This document shows, piece after piece, positions 50,497-61,054 of a stretch of 64,000 bases of DNA. Origin of the DNA: Candidatus Limnocylindrales bacterium. GTDB taxonomy: Bacteria; Desulfobacterota; Binatia; UBA1149; CAITLU01. Position 1 is the stretch's first letter; every line of letters begins with the position of its first letter. The DNA lies in assembly GCA_035626395.1 (NCBI GenBank), contig DASPNR010000042.1, positions 248,001 to 312,000 of the forward strand, read 5' to 3'. The notes below the pieces were generated by a model, which saw only the letters and a program-made list of their open reading frames with translations, was not told the DNA's origin and searched no databases. Both the position numbers and the translations under genes were made by a program.

Positions 50497-51744
50497 ATGA
50501 GAGCGGGCCAGGACAGCCGTGCCATCAAGGTGCTGATGCTGGGGTGGGAGCTTCCGCCGTTCTTCGCCGGCGGCGTCGGCGTGGTGTGCGACGCGCTGAC
50601 GCGCGCGCTGGCGTCGCGCAACGTCGACGTCACCTACCTGATGCCGCGAGGGCCGCAGGAGAGCCGCCACGGCCGCGTGCGCGTCGTGGCGACGTCGCCG
50701 CTGGAGCAGCGCATCCGGCTCCAGGCCGTCGCGAGCGCGCTGCACTCGTACGCTGCCGGCGACGGACCCGCGCACGCGGTGGCGTGGTCCCAAGGCAGGC
50801 GCGTCGATCGGTTTCATCCGCTCTACGGGCCCGACCTGCTGGGCGAGGTCGTCGAGTTCGCGCGCCGCAGCGTCGAGCTGGTGCGCTCACACGACGTCGC
50901 CTTCGACGTCATCCACGCTCACGACTGGACCACCTTTGCCGCCGGCCTCGCGCTGCAGCGCGCCTTCGGGAAGCCGCTGGTGGCGCACGTGCACATCACC
51001 GAGTTCGACAAGAGCGGCGGCCACCATGCCGACGCCCTGGTCTACGCGCTGGAGCGCGAGGGCATGCACGGCGCCGACGTGCTGGTCGCGGTGAGCGAGC
51101 GCATCAAGCGGACCTGCGTGGAACGGTACGGCGTGACCGCCTCGCGCGTGCGCGTCATCTACAACGGCATCGATCCCGACGAAGAGGAGCGCGAGCCGAT
51201 CGCGTTCGACGAGCCGGTCGTCCTGTTCCTCGGCCGCATGACGCTGCAGAAAGGGCCCGAATACTTCCTGGAAGCCGCTGCCAGGGTTCACCGTGTGCAT
51301 CCGGGCGTGCGCTTCGTCATGGCCGGCAGCGGCGACCTGCTGCCGCGCATGATCGAGCGCGCGGCCGAGCTCGGGCTGGGCGCCCACGTCTCCTTTACCG
51401 GCTTCGTCGACCGCGAGCAGGCCGGCGTCCTTTATCGCAGCGCCGACGTCTTCGTCATGCCCAGCGTCAGCGAGCCGTTCGGCATCGTGCCGCTGGAGGC
51501 GATGGACCAGGCGGTCCCGACGATCGTCTCACGGCAGTCGGGCGTGGCGGAGGTGCTGTGCAACGCGCTCAAGGTCGATTTCTGGGACACCGAGGATCTT
51601 GCCGCCAAGATCCTCGCGGCGCTTCGATACCCTGGGCTGCGCTGCGAGCTGGCCCGGCACGGCAGGCGCGAAGTCGGTCGCATGGGCTGGAGCGCCGTCG
51701 CGCAGCAGGTCGAAAGCACGTATCGCGAGGTCACGCATGCCTGA
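50497..51744 (+). CDS. GT4 family glycosyltransferase (glycogen-synthase-like)
   Basis: A 415-residue GT-B fold enzyme. The N-terminus has MLGWELPPFFAGGVGVVCDALTRAL, the loop seen in starch/glycogen synthase relatives; the centre has VIHAHDWTTFAAGLAL and RVIYNGIDPDE; the C-terminal half has LFLGRMTLQKGPEYFLEAA and the donor motif SEPFGIVPLEAM with the E-x7-E pair. It probably adds glucose to an alpha-glucan or another sugar acceptor. Its stop overlaps the start of the GH57 gene, so the two are coupled. The pairing recalls the Methanocaldococcus cluster of glycogen synthase and GH57 amylase. Ribosome site at 50497 is weak. Confidence 0.87.
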   Translation: MRAGQDSRAIKVLMLGWELPPFFAGGVGVVCDALTRALASRNVDVTYLMPRGPQESRHGRVRVVATSPLEQRIRLQAVASALHSYAAGDGPAHAVAWSQGRRVDRFHPLYGPDLLGEVVEFARRSVELVRSHDVAFDVIHAHDWTTFAAGLALQRAFGKPLVAHVHITEFDKSGGHHADALVYALEREGMHGADVLVAVSERIKRTCVERYGVTASRVRVIYNGIDPDEEEREPIAFDEPVVLFLGRMTLQKGPEYFLEAAARVHRVHPGVRFVMAGSGDLLPRMIERAAELGLGAHVSFTGFVDREQAGVLYRSADVFVMPSVSEPFGIVPLEAMDQAVPTIVSRQSGVAEVLCNALKVDFWDTEDLAAKILAALRYPGLRCELARHGRREVGRMGWSAVAQQVESTYREVTHA

Positions 51745-52990
51745 CGTGTGTTTCTACTTTCAGGTCCACCAGCCCTATCGCCTGCGGCGCTACAGCGTCT
51801 TCGAGGTCGGGCGATCGCAGGCCTACTTCGACGACGAGACCAACGAGGCGGTCCTGCGCAAGGTCGCCGAGAAGTGCTACCGGCCGATGAACGCGCTGCT
51901 GGCCGAGCTCATCGATCGGCACGAAGGGCGCTTCAAGGTCGCCTTCTCCCTGACCGGCACGGTGCTGGAGCAACTCGAGCGTTGGGCTCCCGACGTGCTG
52001 GCCAGCTTCCAGCGCCTGCACGCCAGCGGCTGCGTCGAGCTGCTGGCGGAAACCTACCACCACAGCCTGAGCTTCCTGACCGATGCCGAAGAGTTCGACT
52101 ATCAGGTCGACCTGCACACGGATCGTATCCAGGACCTGTTCGGCGTGCGGCCGCGCATCTTCCGCAACACCGAGCTGATCTTCAGCAACGTGCTGGCGCT
52201 CCACCTGCAGCGCCGCGGCTTCGCCGGCGCCATCGCCGAAGGCGCCGATCACGTGCTCGGCTGGCGCTCTCCGCACTTTCTCTACCATGCCACCGGTGCC
52301 CGCGACCTGCCGCTCCTGCTCAAGAGCTACCGCCTCAGCGACGACATCGCGTTCCGCTTCGGCAATTCGGACTGGGACGCGCATCCGCTGTCGGCGCAGC
52401 GCTTCGCGAGCTGGCTGCGCGCGGCTGGCGGCGGAGGCGGGATCGTCAACCTGTTCATGGACTACGAGACCTTCGGCGAGCACCAGTGGAAGGAGACCGG
52501 CATCTTCGAGTTCATGCGCGAGCTGCCCGGCCACGTGCTCGCGCATCCGGAGGGCCGCTTGGTGACGCCGTCGGAGGCGATTGCCGCGCACCAGCCGGTT
52601 GCCGAGATCGATGTGCCAACGTTCATGTCGTGGGCGGACGCCGAGCGGGATCTGTCGGCGTGGACCGGCAACGCCATGCAGCGCTCGGCGCTGGAGGCGG
52701 TCTTCGCCCTGCGCGCGAGCGTTCTTTGGAGCGGCGACGCGCGCCTGGCCACGGCATGGCGCCGGCTGACCACCAGCGATCACTTCTACTACATGTGCAC
52801 CAAGCACTTCGCCGATGGCGACGTGCACAAGTACTTCAGTCCCTACGAGTCGCCCTACGAAGCGTACATCGCGTTCATGAACGCGGTCAGCGATCTGCGA
52901 GGCAGGGTGCGGCCGCGGCAGCGGCCATGGTCGGGCGGCGTGGAGACGGACGAGGCAGGCCTGCACCTCCGATCGACCTCGCCAGCCTAG
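51737..52990 (+). CDS. GH57 family alpha-amylase-like glycosidase
   Basis: A 417-residue GH57 enzyme with a (beta/alpha)7 barrel. Conserved region 1 is FQVHQPYRL (residues 8-16); region 2 is ELLAETYHHSL; the likely nucleophile is Glu146 in RNTELIFSN; the acid/base is Asp242 in LFMDYETFGEHQW. The length is at the small end for GH57, similar to archaeal alpha-amylases of the MJ1611 type. It may trim or process the glucan made by the partner glycosyltransferase, with which it overlaps by eight bases. GCGAGG lies six bases before the ATG. No signal peptide. Confidence 0.9.
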   Translation: MPDVCFYFQVHQPYRLRRYSVFEVGRSQAYFDDETNEAVLRKVAEKCYRPMNALLAELIDRHEGRFKVAFSLTGTVLEQLERWAPDVLASFQRLHASGCVELLAETYHHSLSFLTDAEEFDYQVDLHTDRIQDLFGVRPRIFRNTELIFSNVLALHLQRRGFAGAIAEGADHVLGWRSPHFLYHATGARDLPLLLKSYRLSDDIAFRFGNSDWDAHPLSAQRFASWLRAAGGGGGIVNLFMDYETFGEHQWKETGIFEFMRELPGHVLAHPEGRLVTPSEAIAAHQPVAEIDVPTFMSWADAERDLSAWTGNAMQRSALEAVFALRASVLWSGDARLATAWRRLTTSDHFYYMCTKHFADGDVHKYFSPYESPYEAYIAFMNAVSDLRGRVRPRQRPWSGGVETDEAGLHLRSTSPA

Positions 52991-53040
52991 CGGGGCGAGG
53001 CGCGTGCGCGGCCGCTGTGCGCTTGGTAGATTCGCGCACC

Positions 53041-54807
53041 ATGGCCGAAGCGCCCGCCGAAGCTGCCGCCCCGCGCCTGCATCGCGCCGCCATCCTGAGC
53101 GCCGATGCCGTCGGATACAGTGCGCGCATGGCCGCCGACCCGGCGGCGACGGTGGAGGCGCTGCGCTCGCGCCGCGACCTGTTCAGCGGCCGCATTCGCA
53201 AGCATCAGGGACGCTTGGTCGGCACTGCCGGCGACAACGTGCTTGCCGAGTTCGCGAGCGCGGTCGACGCCGTGGCGTGCGGTCTGGAGGTGCAGGCCGA
53301 GCTTGCCCGGCTGGAAGCCGCGATGCCGCCGGAGCGGCGGCTGCCGTTTCGCATCGGCGTGCACGTCGGCGACATCCTGCTGGCCGACGGCGAGATCTTC
53401 GGCGACGGCATCAACGTGGCCGCGCGCCTGGAAGGCCTTGCGCTGCCGGGGGGCGTTTGCGCGTCCGCCACGGTGGTCGAAGAGGTCCGGGGCAAGGTCG
53501 AAGCGGCATTCGAGGATCTCGGCGAGCAGCCGCTCAAGAACATTCCGGCGCCCATTCGCACCTACCGCATCCACTTCGCCGGCGCCGCCGGCGCGCATGC
53601 TCCCACCACCATCGCGGGTTTCAGCGGCCGCCCGGTGATCGCCGTGCTGCCATTCGAGGACCGCAGCACCGACGTGGCCTACGGCTATCTCGCTGACGGC
53701 ATCGCCGAGGATCTGATAGCCCATCTGTCGGCGTTTCGCCTGTTCCCCGTCATCTCGCGAAGCTCCACGTTCACCTACAAGGGCCGGCGCGTGGATGCGC
53801 GCCAGGTCAGCCGCGAGCTGCGCGCGCGCTACGTCGTCGAAGGCAGCGTGCAGGCCGCTGCCGGGCGCGTGCGCGTCAAGGTCGATCTGATCGACGGCGT
53901 GCAGGGGCACCAGCTCTATTCGGAGCGTTTCGACCGCGACCTCGGCGACGTCTTCGCACTGCAGGACGAAATCGTGGTCGCCATCGTCACCTCGATCGAG
54001 CCGGCGGTGGCGCGGGCCGAGCGCCAGCGGATCCATTCCAAGCCGGCGCCGCAGCTCGATTCCTGGGAATGCTTCCAGCGTGCGGCGGCGCTGCTGTTCG
54101 GCCTGCGCGCGCGCGAGGACCTCGAGGAGGCGCTGGTGCTGTTCGGCCGCGCGCGCCAGCTCGATCCGTCGTTTTCGACTGCGGCTGCGCTCGAATGCGT
54201 CTGCCACGTCGCGCTCATCACGTCGCACTGGTCGCCCGACGTTGCGCGCTCGGTGGCCGAGGCGCGGCAGGCGGCCGAGGCCGCGCTGGCGCTGGACGAC
54301 AACGATCCGTGGGCGCAGGCCGCCTTCGGCTACGCATGCTCGCTGATCGGAGAGCACGAGCGTGCCATCGCCGCGTTCGATCGCGCCATCGAGCTCAATC
54401 CGAGCCTGACGATGGCCTACCAGGGGCTCGCCGTCGCGCTGACCGTCGATCGTCCCGACGAGGCCATCGCGGTGATGGAGAAGGCCATCCGGCTGTCGCC
54501 TCGCGACTCGCAGATGCACCTGTTCCTTCACCAGCTCGGCGTGGCGCACATGATGGCGGGCCGCTACGACGATGCGATTCATTGCGAGACCGAAAGCCTG
54601 CGGCTGCGACCCGACCAGGGCCACGGCTATCGCATCCTGGCCGCCGCCTGCGGCCATGCCGGACGACACGGCGAAGCTCTGGAAGCGCTCGAGAAGATGG
54701 ATCGGCTGGCGCCGGGTTTCTCGCTCGAGACGTTCCACACCGTCAACTCCCCCGCGCTGGTCGATGCGTGCATGAGCGGCTGGCGCAAAGCCGGCTGGCA
54801 AGGCTAG
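53041..54807 (+). CDS. Class III adenylate/guanylate cyclase fused to TPR repeats
   Basis: A 588-residue cytoplasmic protein. The cyclase domain (about 15-180) has the first metal Asp in ILSADAVGYSARM, the second metal loop GTAGDNVLAEF, and GDGINVAARLE with the transition-state Asn and Arg. The position often held by a substrate-selecting Lys reads Gly (VGTAGD), as in many bacterial TPR cyclases, so ATP versus GTP use is open. A linker domain (about 200-330, VIAVLPFEDRS...YVVEGSVQ) is the TolB-like segment of this group. The rest has TPRs, e.g. AIAAFDRAIELNPSLTMAYQGLA. Probably signals carbon or stress status. Confidence 0.9.
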   Translation: MAEAPAEAAAPRLHRAAILSADAVGYSARMAADPAATVEALRSRRDLFSGRIRKHQGRLVGTAGDNVLAEFASAVDAVACGLEVQAELARLEAAMPPERRLPFRIGVHVGDILLADGEIFGDGINVAARLEGLALPGGVCASATVVEEVRGKVEAAFEDLGEQPLKNIPAPIRTYRIHFAGAAGAHAPTTIAGFSGRPVIAVLPFEDRSTDVAYGYLADGIAEDLIAHLSAFRLFPVISRSSTFTYKGRRVDARQVSRELRARYVVEGSVQAAAGRVRVKVDLIDGVQGHQLYSERFDRDLGDVFALQDEIVVAIVTSIEPAVARAERQRIHSKPAPQLDSWECFQRAAALLFGLRAREDLEEALVLFGRARQLDPSFSTAAALECVCHVALITSHWSPDVARSVAEARQAAEAALALDDNDPWAQAAFGYACSLIGEHERAIAAFDRAIELNPSLTMAYQGLAVALTVDRPDEAIAVMEKAIRLSPRDSQMHLFLHQLGVAHMMAGRYDDAIHCETESLRLRPDQGHGYRILAAACGHAGRHGEALEALEKMDRLAPGFSLETFHTVNSPALVDACMSGWRKAGWQG

Positions 54808-54868
54808 TCGCTTTCTGCGCGCCGTTTACGACTATCTGCGCGCGCTCGACCCGCGCCTGCCGCGCTCG

Positions 54869-56053
54869 GTGTGGCTGCTCGAGCTCGGCGGCCTGGTCAG
54901 CATGGCCGGAACCGGGCTGATCCTGCCGTTCCTCATCATCTATCTGCACGACGTTCGCGGGATGTCGCTGACGATGGCCGGCGTGGCCACGGCGGCCAAC
55001 TATCTGGCCTCCCTCCCGGCCGGTGCCATCGGCGGCGCATGGGTGGACCGCCTGGGACCGAAGAAGATCATCGTGCTCTCGCTGCTCGTGCAGGCGGCCG
55101 TGATCTCGTGCTTCCCGCTGATCCGCGAGCCCTGGCATGCGATTGCGCTGCAGGTGGCGATGGGCCTCGGCAACGGGATCTTCTGGCCCGCGCAGGCCAG
55201 CATGCTCAGCCAGCTGGCGGCGCAGGAACGCCGGCCCGCGGCCTTTGCGCTGCAGCGCATGGGCATGAACCTCGGCATCGGCATCGGCGCGCTTGCAGGC
55301 GGTGCCATCGCGGACGTCTCGCAGGCTTCGACGTTCACCACGCTGTTCCTGCTCGACGGGCTTTCCTTCGTCGCGTTCGCTGCCGTGATGGCCGCGCTGC
55401 CGTCGCTGCCCGGAAACGCCGATGCCGTCGAAGGTGCATCGTATGGCGCGGTGCTGCGGGATCGTCCGTTCCTCGGCCTGATGGTGCTGAACACGATGTT
55501 GATCGCCGCCGGAATCGTGCCGCTGGTGGAGTTCCTGCCGGTCTATGCCAAGCACGGCGCGGCCGTGACCGAGGAGGCGATCGGATGGATCTTCTTCGCC
55601 AACACGATGGCGATCGTGGTGGCGCAGCTTCCCATCGCGCACTGGCTCGAGGGCAAGCGGCGCATGCCCGCTCTTGCCGGCATGGCAGCGATGTGGGCGG
55701 CGATGTGGCTGGTGGTGCCGCTTGCCGTCGAGAACCTGTCGGCGATGCCGGCAGCGCTCGTGCTGGCGGCGGTGGCGGCGCTGCTCGGCCTCGGCGAGTG
55801 CCTGCTCGGGCCCGTGCAGGCGCCGCTGGTCGCGGATCTGGCCGGCCCCTCGCGGCTCGGCCGCTACATGGCGGTCTCGAGCATGACCTGGCAGCTCGGC
55901 TTCGTCATCGGGCCGCCCATCGCCGGCTACGTTCTCGACGTGTGGCCGGTGGCGCTGTGGCTGGGCATGGCGGCCGCGTGCGCGCTGTCGGCCGCCGGCG
56001 CCATGTGGCTGGAGAGTGCGGTGCCCGAGAGCTACAGGCGATCGCCGGCGTGA
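54869..56053 (+). CDS. MFS transporter
   Basis: A 394-residue membrane protein with twelve predicted helices. The loop between helices 2 and 3 reads GAWVDRLGPKKIIVLS, the usual MFS motif A, and LGECLLGPVQAPLVADLAGPSRLGRYMAV resembles the MdtH group of drug exporters. Substrate unknown. The GTG at 54869 begins right at helix 1. In the same frame just upstream the sequence reads FLRAVYDYLRALDPRLPRS, which looks like genuine protein; the only possible start before it is a CTG at 54815, so the N-terminus may be about 18 residues longer. No clear ribosome site. Confidence 0.86.
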   Translation: MWLLELGGLVSMAGTGLILPFLIIYLHDVRGMSLTMAGVATAANYLASLPAGAIGGAWVDRLGPKKIIVLSLLVQAAVISCFPLIREPWHAIALQVAMGLGNGIFWPAQASMLSQLAAQERRPAAFALQRMGMNLGIGIGALAGGAIADVSQASTFTTLFLLDGLSFVAFAAVMAALPSLPGNADAVEGASYGAVLRDRPFLGLMVLNTMLIAAGIVPLVEFLPVYAKHGAAVTEEAIGWIFFANTMAIVVAQLPIAHWLEGKRRMPALAGMAAMWAAMWLVVPLAVENLSAMPAALVLAAVAALLGLGECLLGPVQAPLVADLAGPSRLGRYMAVSSMTWQLGFVIGPPIAGYVLDVWPVALWLGMAAACALSAAGAMWLESAVPESYRRSPA

Positions 56054-56080
56054 CATCGAAGCGATGTTCGGAGGAGCGAG

Positions 56081-56842
56081 ATGAGCCAGTGGGACGCGAG
56101 GCAGTACCTGAAGTTCGGTGACGAGCGCACGCGTGCAGCCGCCGAGCTGCTCGCGCGCGTGCCTTTGAGCGACGCGGGCGAGGTCGTCGACCTGGGCTGC
56201 GGCCCCGGCAATTCGTCGGCGTTGCTGCGGGCGCGCTGGCCGCACGCCCGCATTCGCGGCATCGACAGCTCTCCGCAGATGCTCGAGCAGGCAAGGCGAG
56301 AGGTGCCTTCGGTCGAATGGATCCAGGCCGACGCCGCCAACTGGCAGCCGCAAGAGCCGGTCGACGTCCTCTACGCCAACGCGGTCTTCCACTGGCTGCC
56401 CGATCACGACCGGCTGCTGCCGCGCCTGATCTCGGCGCTCGCGCCGGGCGGCGTGCTGGCGGTGCAGATGCCGTGCAACTTCGAGGAGCCGAGCCATCGC
56501 CTCATGCGCCAGCTGCCCGGTCCCTGGGAGCAGGCGGTTGCGGAAGTGCGGGCGCTGCAGCCGGTGGCGAGGCCCGCGTTCTACTACGACGTGCTGGCGC
56601 CGCACTGCTCCTCCATCGACATCTGGCAGACGACCTACGAGCATGTGATGGCCGACGAGCACGCGATCGTGGAGTGGGTGCGCGGCACGGGCCTGCGTCC
56701 TTATCTGGACGCGGTAGCGGACGAGCAGCGCCGGTCCTACCTCGACGCCTATACACGTGCGATCGAACAGGCCTACCGGCCGCGCATCGACGGCAAGCGC
56801 CTCTTCTCCTTCCCGCGACTGTTCTTTGTCGCAGTTCGCTAG
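56081..56842 (+). CDS. tam: Trans-aconitate 2-methyltransferase
   Basis: A 253-residue SAM-dependent methyltransferase that methylates trans-aconitate, a by-product that inhibits the TCA cycle. The N-terminus WDARQYLKFGDERTRAAAELLARV, motif I VVDLGCGPGNSSALL, GIDSSPQMLEQAR and the segment NAVFHWLPDHDRLLPRL agree closely with the Tam family, as does the MPCNFEEPSHRLMR stretch. GGAGGAG upstream supports the ATG at 56081. The family's length is about 250 residues, matching. Confidence 0.93.
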   Translation: MSQWDARQYLKFGDERTRAAAELLARVPLSDAGEVVDLGCGPGNSSALLRARWPHARIRGIDSSPQMLEQARREVPSVEWIQADAANWQPQEPVDVLYANAVFHWLPDHDRLLPRLISALAPGGVLAVQMPCNFEEPSHRLMRQLPGPWEQAVAEVRALQPVARPAFYYDVLAPHCSSIDIWQTTYEHVMADEHAIVEWVRGTGLRPYLDAVADEQRRSYLDAYTRAIEQAYRPRIDGKRLFSFPRLFFVAVR

Positions 56843-56983
56843 CGGCGGCGTCAGGTCCGAGCGGCCGGTCTGCGATATCCTCCGACCGCGAGCCATGGTG
56901 CCGTAACGCCGGTCGGTCCTGTGCATCGAAGGATTGCCGGGCGCGCTGCGCGTGCCCGAGATGTTCGTTCGCAGGAGCAACCC

Positions 56984-57457
56984 ATGCAGTCCTCGTTTCG
57001 ATGTCTGACCGCACTTGCGGTCGTCGCGCTCGCATCCGTGGCCGCCGAGGCGGCGCAGACCAAGCCCGTGCTCAACATCGCACAGGCCAAGGCGGTTGCG
57101 GCGGCTGCCGTGGCCGAGGCCAGGAGGCTAGGGGCGGGCGGAGCGATCTCGATCGTCGATGACGGCGGGCATCTGCTCTATCTGGAGCGGCTCGATGGCA
57201 CCTTCCCGTCGGCAGCGATCGTGGCCACCGAGAAGGCGAGAAGCGCCGCGATCTTTCGAAAGCCGACTGCCGACTTCGAGAATGCCGTCAGGGGCGGCCG
57301 CAATGCGCTGCTGGGCGTGGACGTGCTGACGCCGCTCGAGGGCGGCATTCCCATCCGCATCGACGACCAGGTCGTGGGCGCGATCGGCATTAGCGGCGCC
57401 GCCAGCGCTGCGCAGGATGCCGAGATCGCGCGCATTGCCGCAGCCACGCTGCGCTGA
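56984..57457 (+). CDS. Exported GlcG/HbpS-like (DUF336) protein
   Basis: A 157-residue exported protein with a signal peptide (about 1-24, ending AAEAA) and one GlcG/HbpS domain. The pattern LNIAQAKAVAAAAVAEARRLG, ISIVDDGGHLLYLERLDG, ATEKARSAAIF and GGIPIRIDDQVVGAIGISGA is characteristic. HbpS of Streptomyces binds haem or iron outside the cell and works in redox sensing; other members have no known role. It is the first gene of a tight unit with an aquaporin nine bases on and a GMC oxidoreductase after that. AGGAG six bases upstream supports the start. Confidence 0.9.
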   Translation: MQSSFRCLTALAVVALASVAAEAAQTKPVLNIAQAKAVAAAAVAEARRLGAGGAISIVDDGGHLLYLERLDGTFPSAAIVATEKARSAAIFRKPTADFENAVRGGRNALLGVDVLTPLEGGIPIRIDDQVVGAIGISGAASAAQDAEIARIAAATLR

Positions 57458-57466
57458 GGCGCGCCG

Positions 57467-58414
57467 GTGGATGAGCCAGGCGGCATGGACGGCGCCGCGC
57501 ATGGAGCAGGCGGCATGCACTGCGCCGCGCATGGGACGGGCGACATGCACGGCGCCGCATCGGTGGCCGGAACGAGCGCGATGCGTGCCGGCGCGGCAAT
57601 CGCGAAAGCACCGTCCTTGCCGCGCGCGTGGCCCGAATACCTGATGGAAGCAGCGGGCCTCGGCACGTTCATGCTCAGTGCGTGCGTGTTCGGCGTGCTG
57701 CTGGAGCATCCCGACTGGCTCGTGCGTCCGCTCGTTTCGGACGCCGTCGTCCGCCGCGCGCTGATGGGCGTGGCGATGGGCGCGACGGCGATCGGCATCA
57801 TCTACTCACCGTGGGGCCGCCGCTCGGGCGCGCACATCAATCCGTCGGTGACGCTGGCGTTCCTGCGCCTGGGCAGGATCGAACCGCGCGACGCGTTCTT
57901 CTACGTCGCGGCGCAGCTGCTGGGCGCGGTGGTCGGCGTTTGCGTCGCATCGAGCCTTCTCGGCGAAGCTCTCGCGCATCCCGCCGTCCGCTACGTCGCA
58001 ACCGTTCCGGGAGCGGCAGGACCGCTCGTTGCGCTGGTCGCCGAGGGCGCGATCTCGGCGCTGCTCATGGCGGTGGTCCTTGCGGCATCCGACACCGCGC
58101 GCGTGGCGCCATACACGGGCCTGCTGTGCGGCGGCTTGGTGGCGTCCTACATCACGCTGGAGGCGCCGCTGTCGGGCATGAGCATGAACCCGGCGCGCAC
58201 GCTCGCCTCGGCCGTGTTCGCCGGCGACTACACGGCGCTGTGGATCTATGTCTCGGCGCCGCCGGCGGCGATGATCTTGGCCGCGGATCTCTACGCTCGC
58301 ATCGCCGGCCCCGTCGCTTGCGCCAAGCTGTGTCACGACCGGCGCGTGCGCTGCATCTTCTGCGAGCATCGACATCCCGAGCCGCGCGTGACGCCGCTCG
58401 CGTGGGTGGAGTGA
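57467..58414 (+). CDS. MIP/aquaporin family channel with metal-binding-like ends
   Basis: A 315-residue membrane channel. The two half-helix motifs are HINPSVT (NPS in place of NPA) and SMNPART, and six helices can be placed between residues about 58 and 280. The N-terminal 38 residues hold three copies of a ten-residue Gly/Met/His repeat (GGMDGAAHGA, GGMHCAAHGT, GDMHGAASVA). The C-terminal tail has CAKLCHDRRVRCIFCEHRH, four Cys and two His. Both ends look able to bind a soft metal. GTG at 57467 follows GAGG; if the true start is a later ATG, part of the repeat would be untranslated. Solute unknown: water, glycerol, H2O2 or metalloid. Confidence 0.88.
   Translation: MDEPGGMDGAAHGAGGMHCAAHGTGDMHGAASVAGTSAMRAGAAIAKAPSLPRAWPEYLMEAAGLGTFMLSACVFGVLLEHPDWLVRPLVSDAVVRRALMGVAMGATAIGIIYSPWGRRSGAHINPSVTLAFLRLGRIEPRDAFFYVAAQLLGAVVGVCVASSLLGEALAHPAVRYVATVPGAAGPLVALVAEGAISALLMAVVLAASDTARVAPYTGLLCGGLVASYITLEAPLSGMSMNPARTLASAVFAGDYTALWIYVSAPPAAMILAADLYARIAGPVACAKLCHDRRVRCIFCEHRHPEPRVTPLAWVE
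57479..57559 (+). repeat. 30-bp in-frame repeat, three copies
   Basis: Three copies start at 57479, 57509 and 57539, each beginning GGCGGCATG or GGCGACATG and continuing with GAC or CAC and then GCC codons. They encode the Gly/Met/His repeat at the N-terminus of the aquaporin. Confidence 0.85.
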
Positions 58415-58419
58415 GGCGA

Positions 58420-59967
<1,548 letters not shown>

Positions 59968-60079
59968 AACGGGGTCCGATCCGCGAGTCGCGGCCGGCGT
60001 CGTTGTTGCGCGCAGACGTCTCCGACGGCCGCCCCTGCGCCGTCATCCCGGACGCAGGCCGGCCGGATTTCGCATCCGA

Positions 60080-61018
60080 TCAGACCTTGCGACGGTCTTT
60101 GGCCCGTTCCCGCGGCTTCACCGCCGTCAGCTCCTCGGCAAGGCGTGCGCCGCGCGCGCGCACGCGCTCGAGAAACGCAGCCAGCGGAAGGCTCAGCGGG
60201 TAGCTCGGGCGCAGCGCCAGCCGCACGGCGATGGGCGGAACGTCGGCGCGCTCGACGATGACACTTTCGGAGGCCGCGTCGTGCAGCGGCAACGCCGGCG
60301 CAAGGCCGATGCCTACGCCGGTAGCGGCGTAGGAGACCAGCAGCGAGACGCTCGGCACCTCGATGGTGGAGACGGGCGCGATGTTGTGTCGCTCCAGGTA
60401 CGCGTCGAGCAGCGCACGGCCGAGGCTGCCCGCCGACAGACGCAGCACGGGCTCGCTGCCGAGCCGCTCGTGCACCGGCTTGTGCTCGGGAAGGCGCGAC
60501 GCCACCCACAACATCGGCTGCTCGAACAGCAGATGCTCATCGAGCGCAGGATGCGGCGCAGCGGTGCTCACGATGGCGGCGTCCACTTCGCCGCGCTCGA
60601 GAAGCCGCACCGAATCCGCCGAATGCGAAGTGACGATCGCGAACCGCAGCGGCGCGCCGCTCTCGTGCATCTCGCGCAGCACCGGCGCGAGCAGCTCCTT
60701 TCCCAGATAGTCGCTGACTGCCAGCCGCACCGTCGTCACCGGCGAGCCGCCCATGGAGCCGAGCAGCGCGTAGACGGACTCGGCCTCGTCGAACAGACGC
60801 GTGGCCGGACCGAGGAACGCCTCGCCCGCCGCCGTCAGCCCGATGCCGCGACCGGCGCGGGCGAAGAGGGCAACGCCGAAGTGCTCCTCGATGCGGCGTA
60901 GTTGCTGACTGACGGCGGACGGAGTCTTGTGGAGGGTGTCGGCGGCGCGGGCGACCGAGCCGTGACGCGCCACGGTGAGGGCGTCGTAGAGGGCGGGAAG
61001 AAGGCTGGCGTCGAGCAT
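60080..61018 (-). CDS. LysR family transcriptional regulator
   Basis: A 312-residue regulator. The winged helix-turn-helix (about 5-65) reads ALTVARHGSVARAADTLHKTPSAVSQQLRRIEEHFG, canonical for LysR. The effector domain follows with TVRLAVSDYLGKELL and the GVGIGLAPALPLHD segment. It is divergent from leuC, with 71 bases between start codons and a perfect inverted repeat there, so it most likely regulates leuCD, perhaps in response to a leucine-pathway intermediate. I choose the ATG at 61018 for the standard distance to the helix-turn-helix; one at 61054 would run into the inverted repeat. Confidence 0.92.
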   Translation of the reverse strand: MLDASLLPALYDALTVARHGSVARAADTLHKTPSAVSQQLRRIEEHFGVALFARAGRGIGLTAAGEAFLGPATRLFDEAESVYALLGSMGGSPVTTVRLAVSDYLGKELLAPVLREMHESGAPLRFAIVTSHSADSVRLLERGEVDAAIVSTAAPHPALDEHLLFEQPMLWVASRLPEHKPVHERLGSEPVLRLSAGSLGRALLDAYLERHNIAPVSTIEVPSVSLLVSYAATGVGIGLAPALPLHDAASESVIVERADVPPIAVRLALRPSYPLSLPLAAFLERVRARGARLAEELTAVKPRERAKDRRKV

Positions 61019-61054
61019 GTAGCAGTGCTTAGCATACGGCTCAATAAGTTTCAT

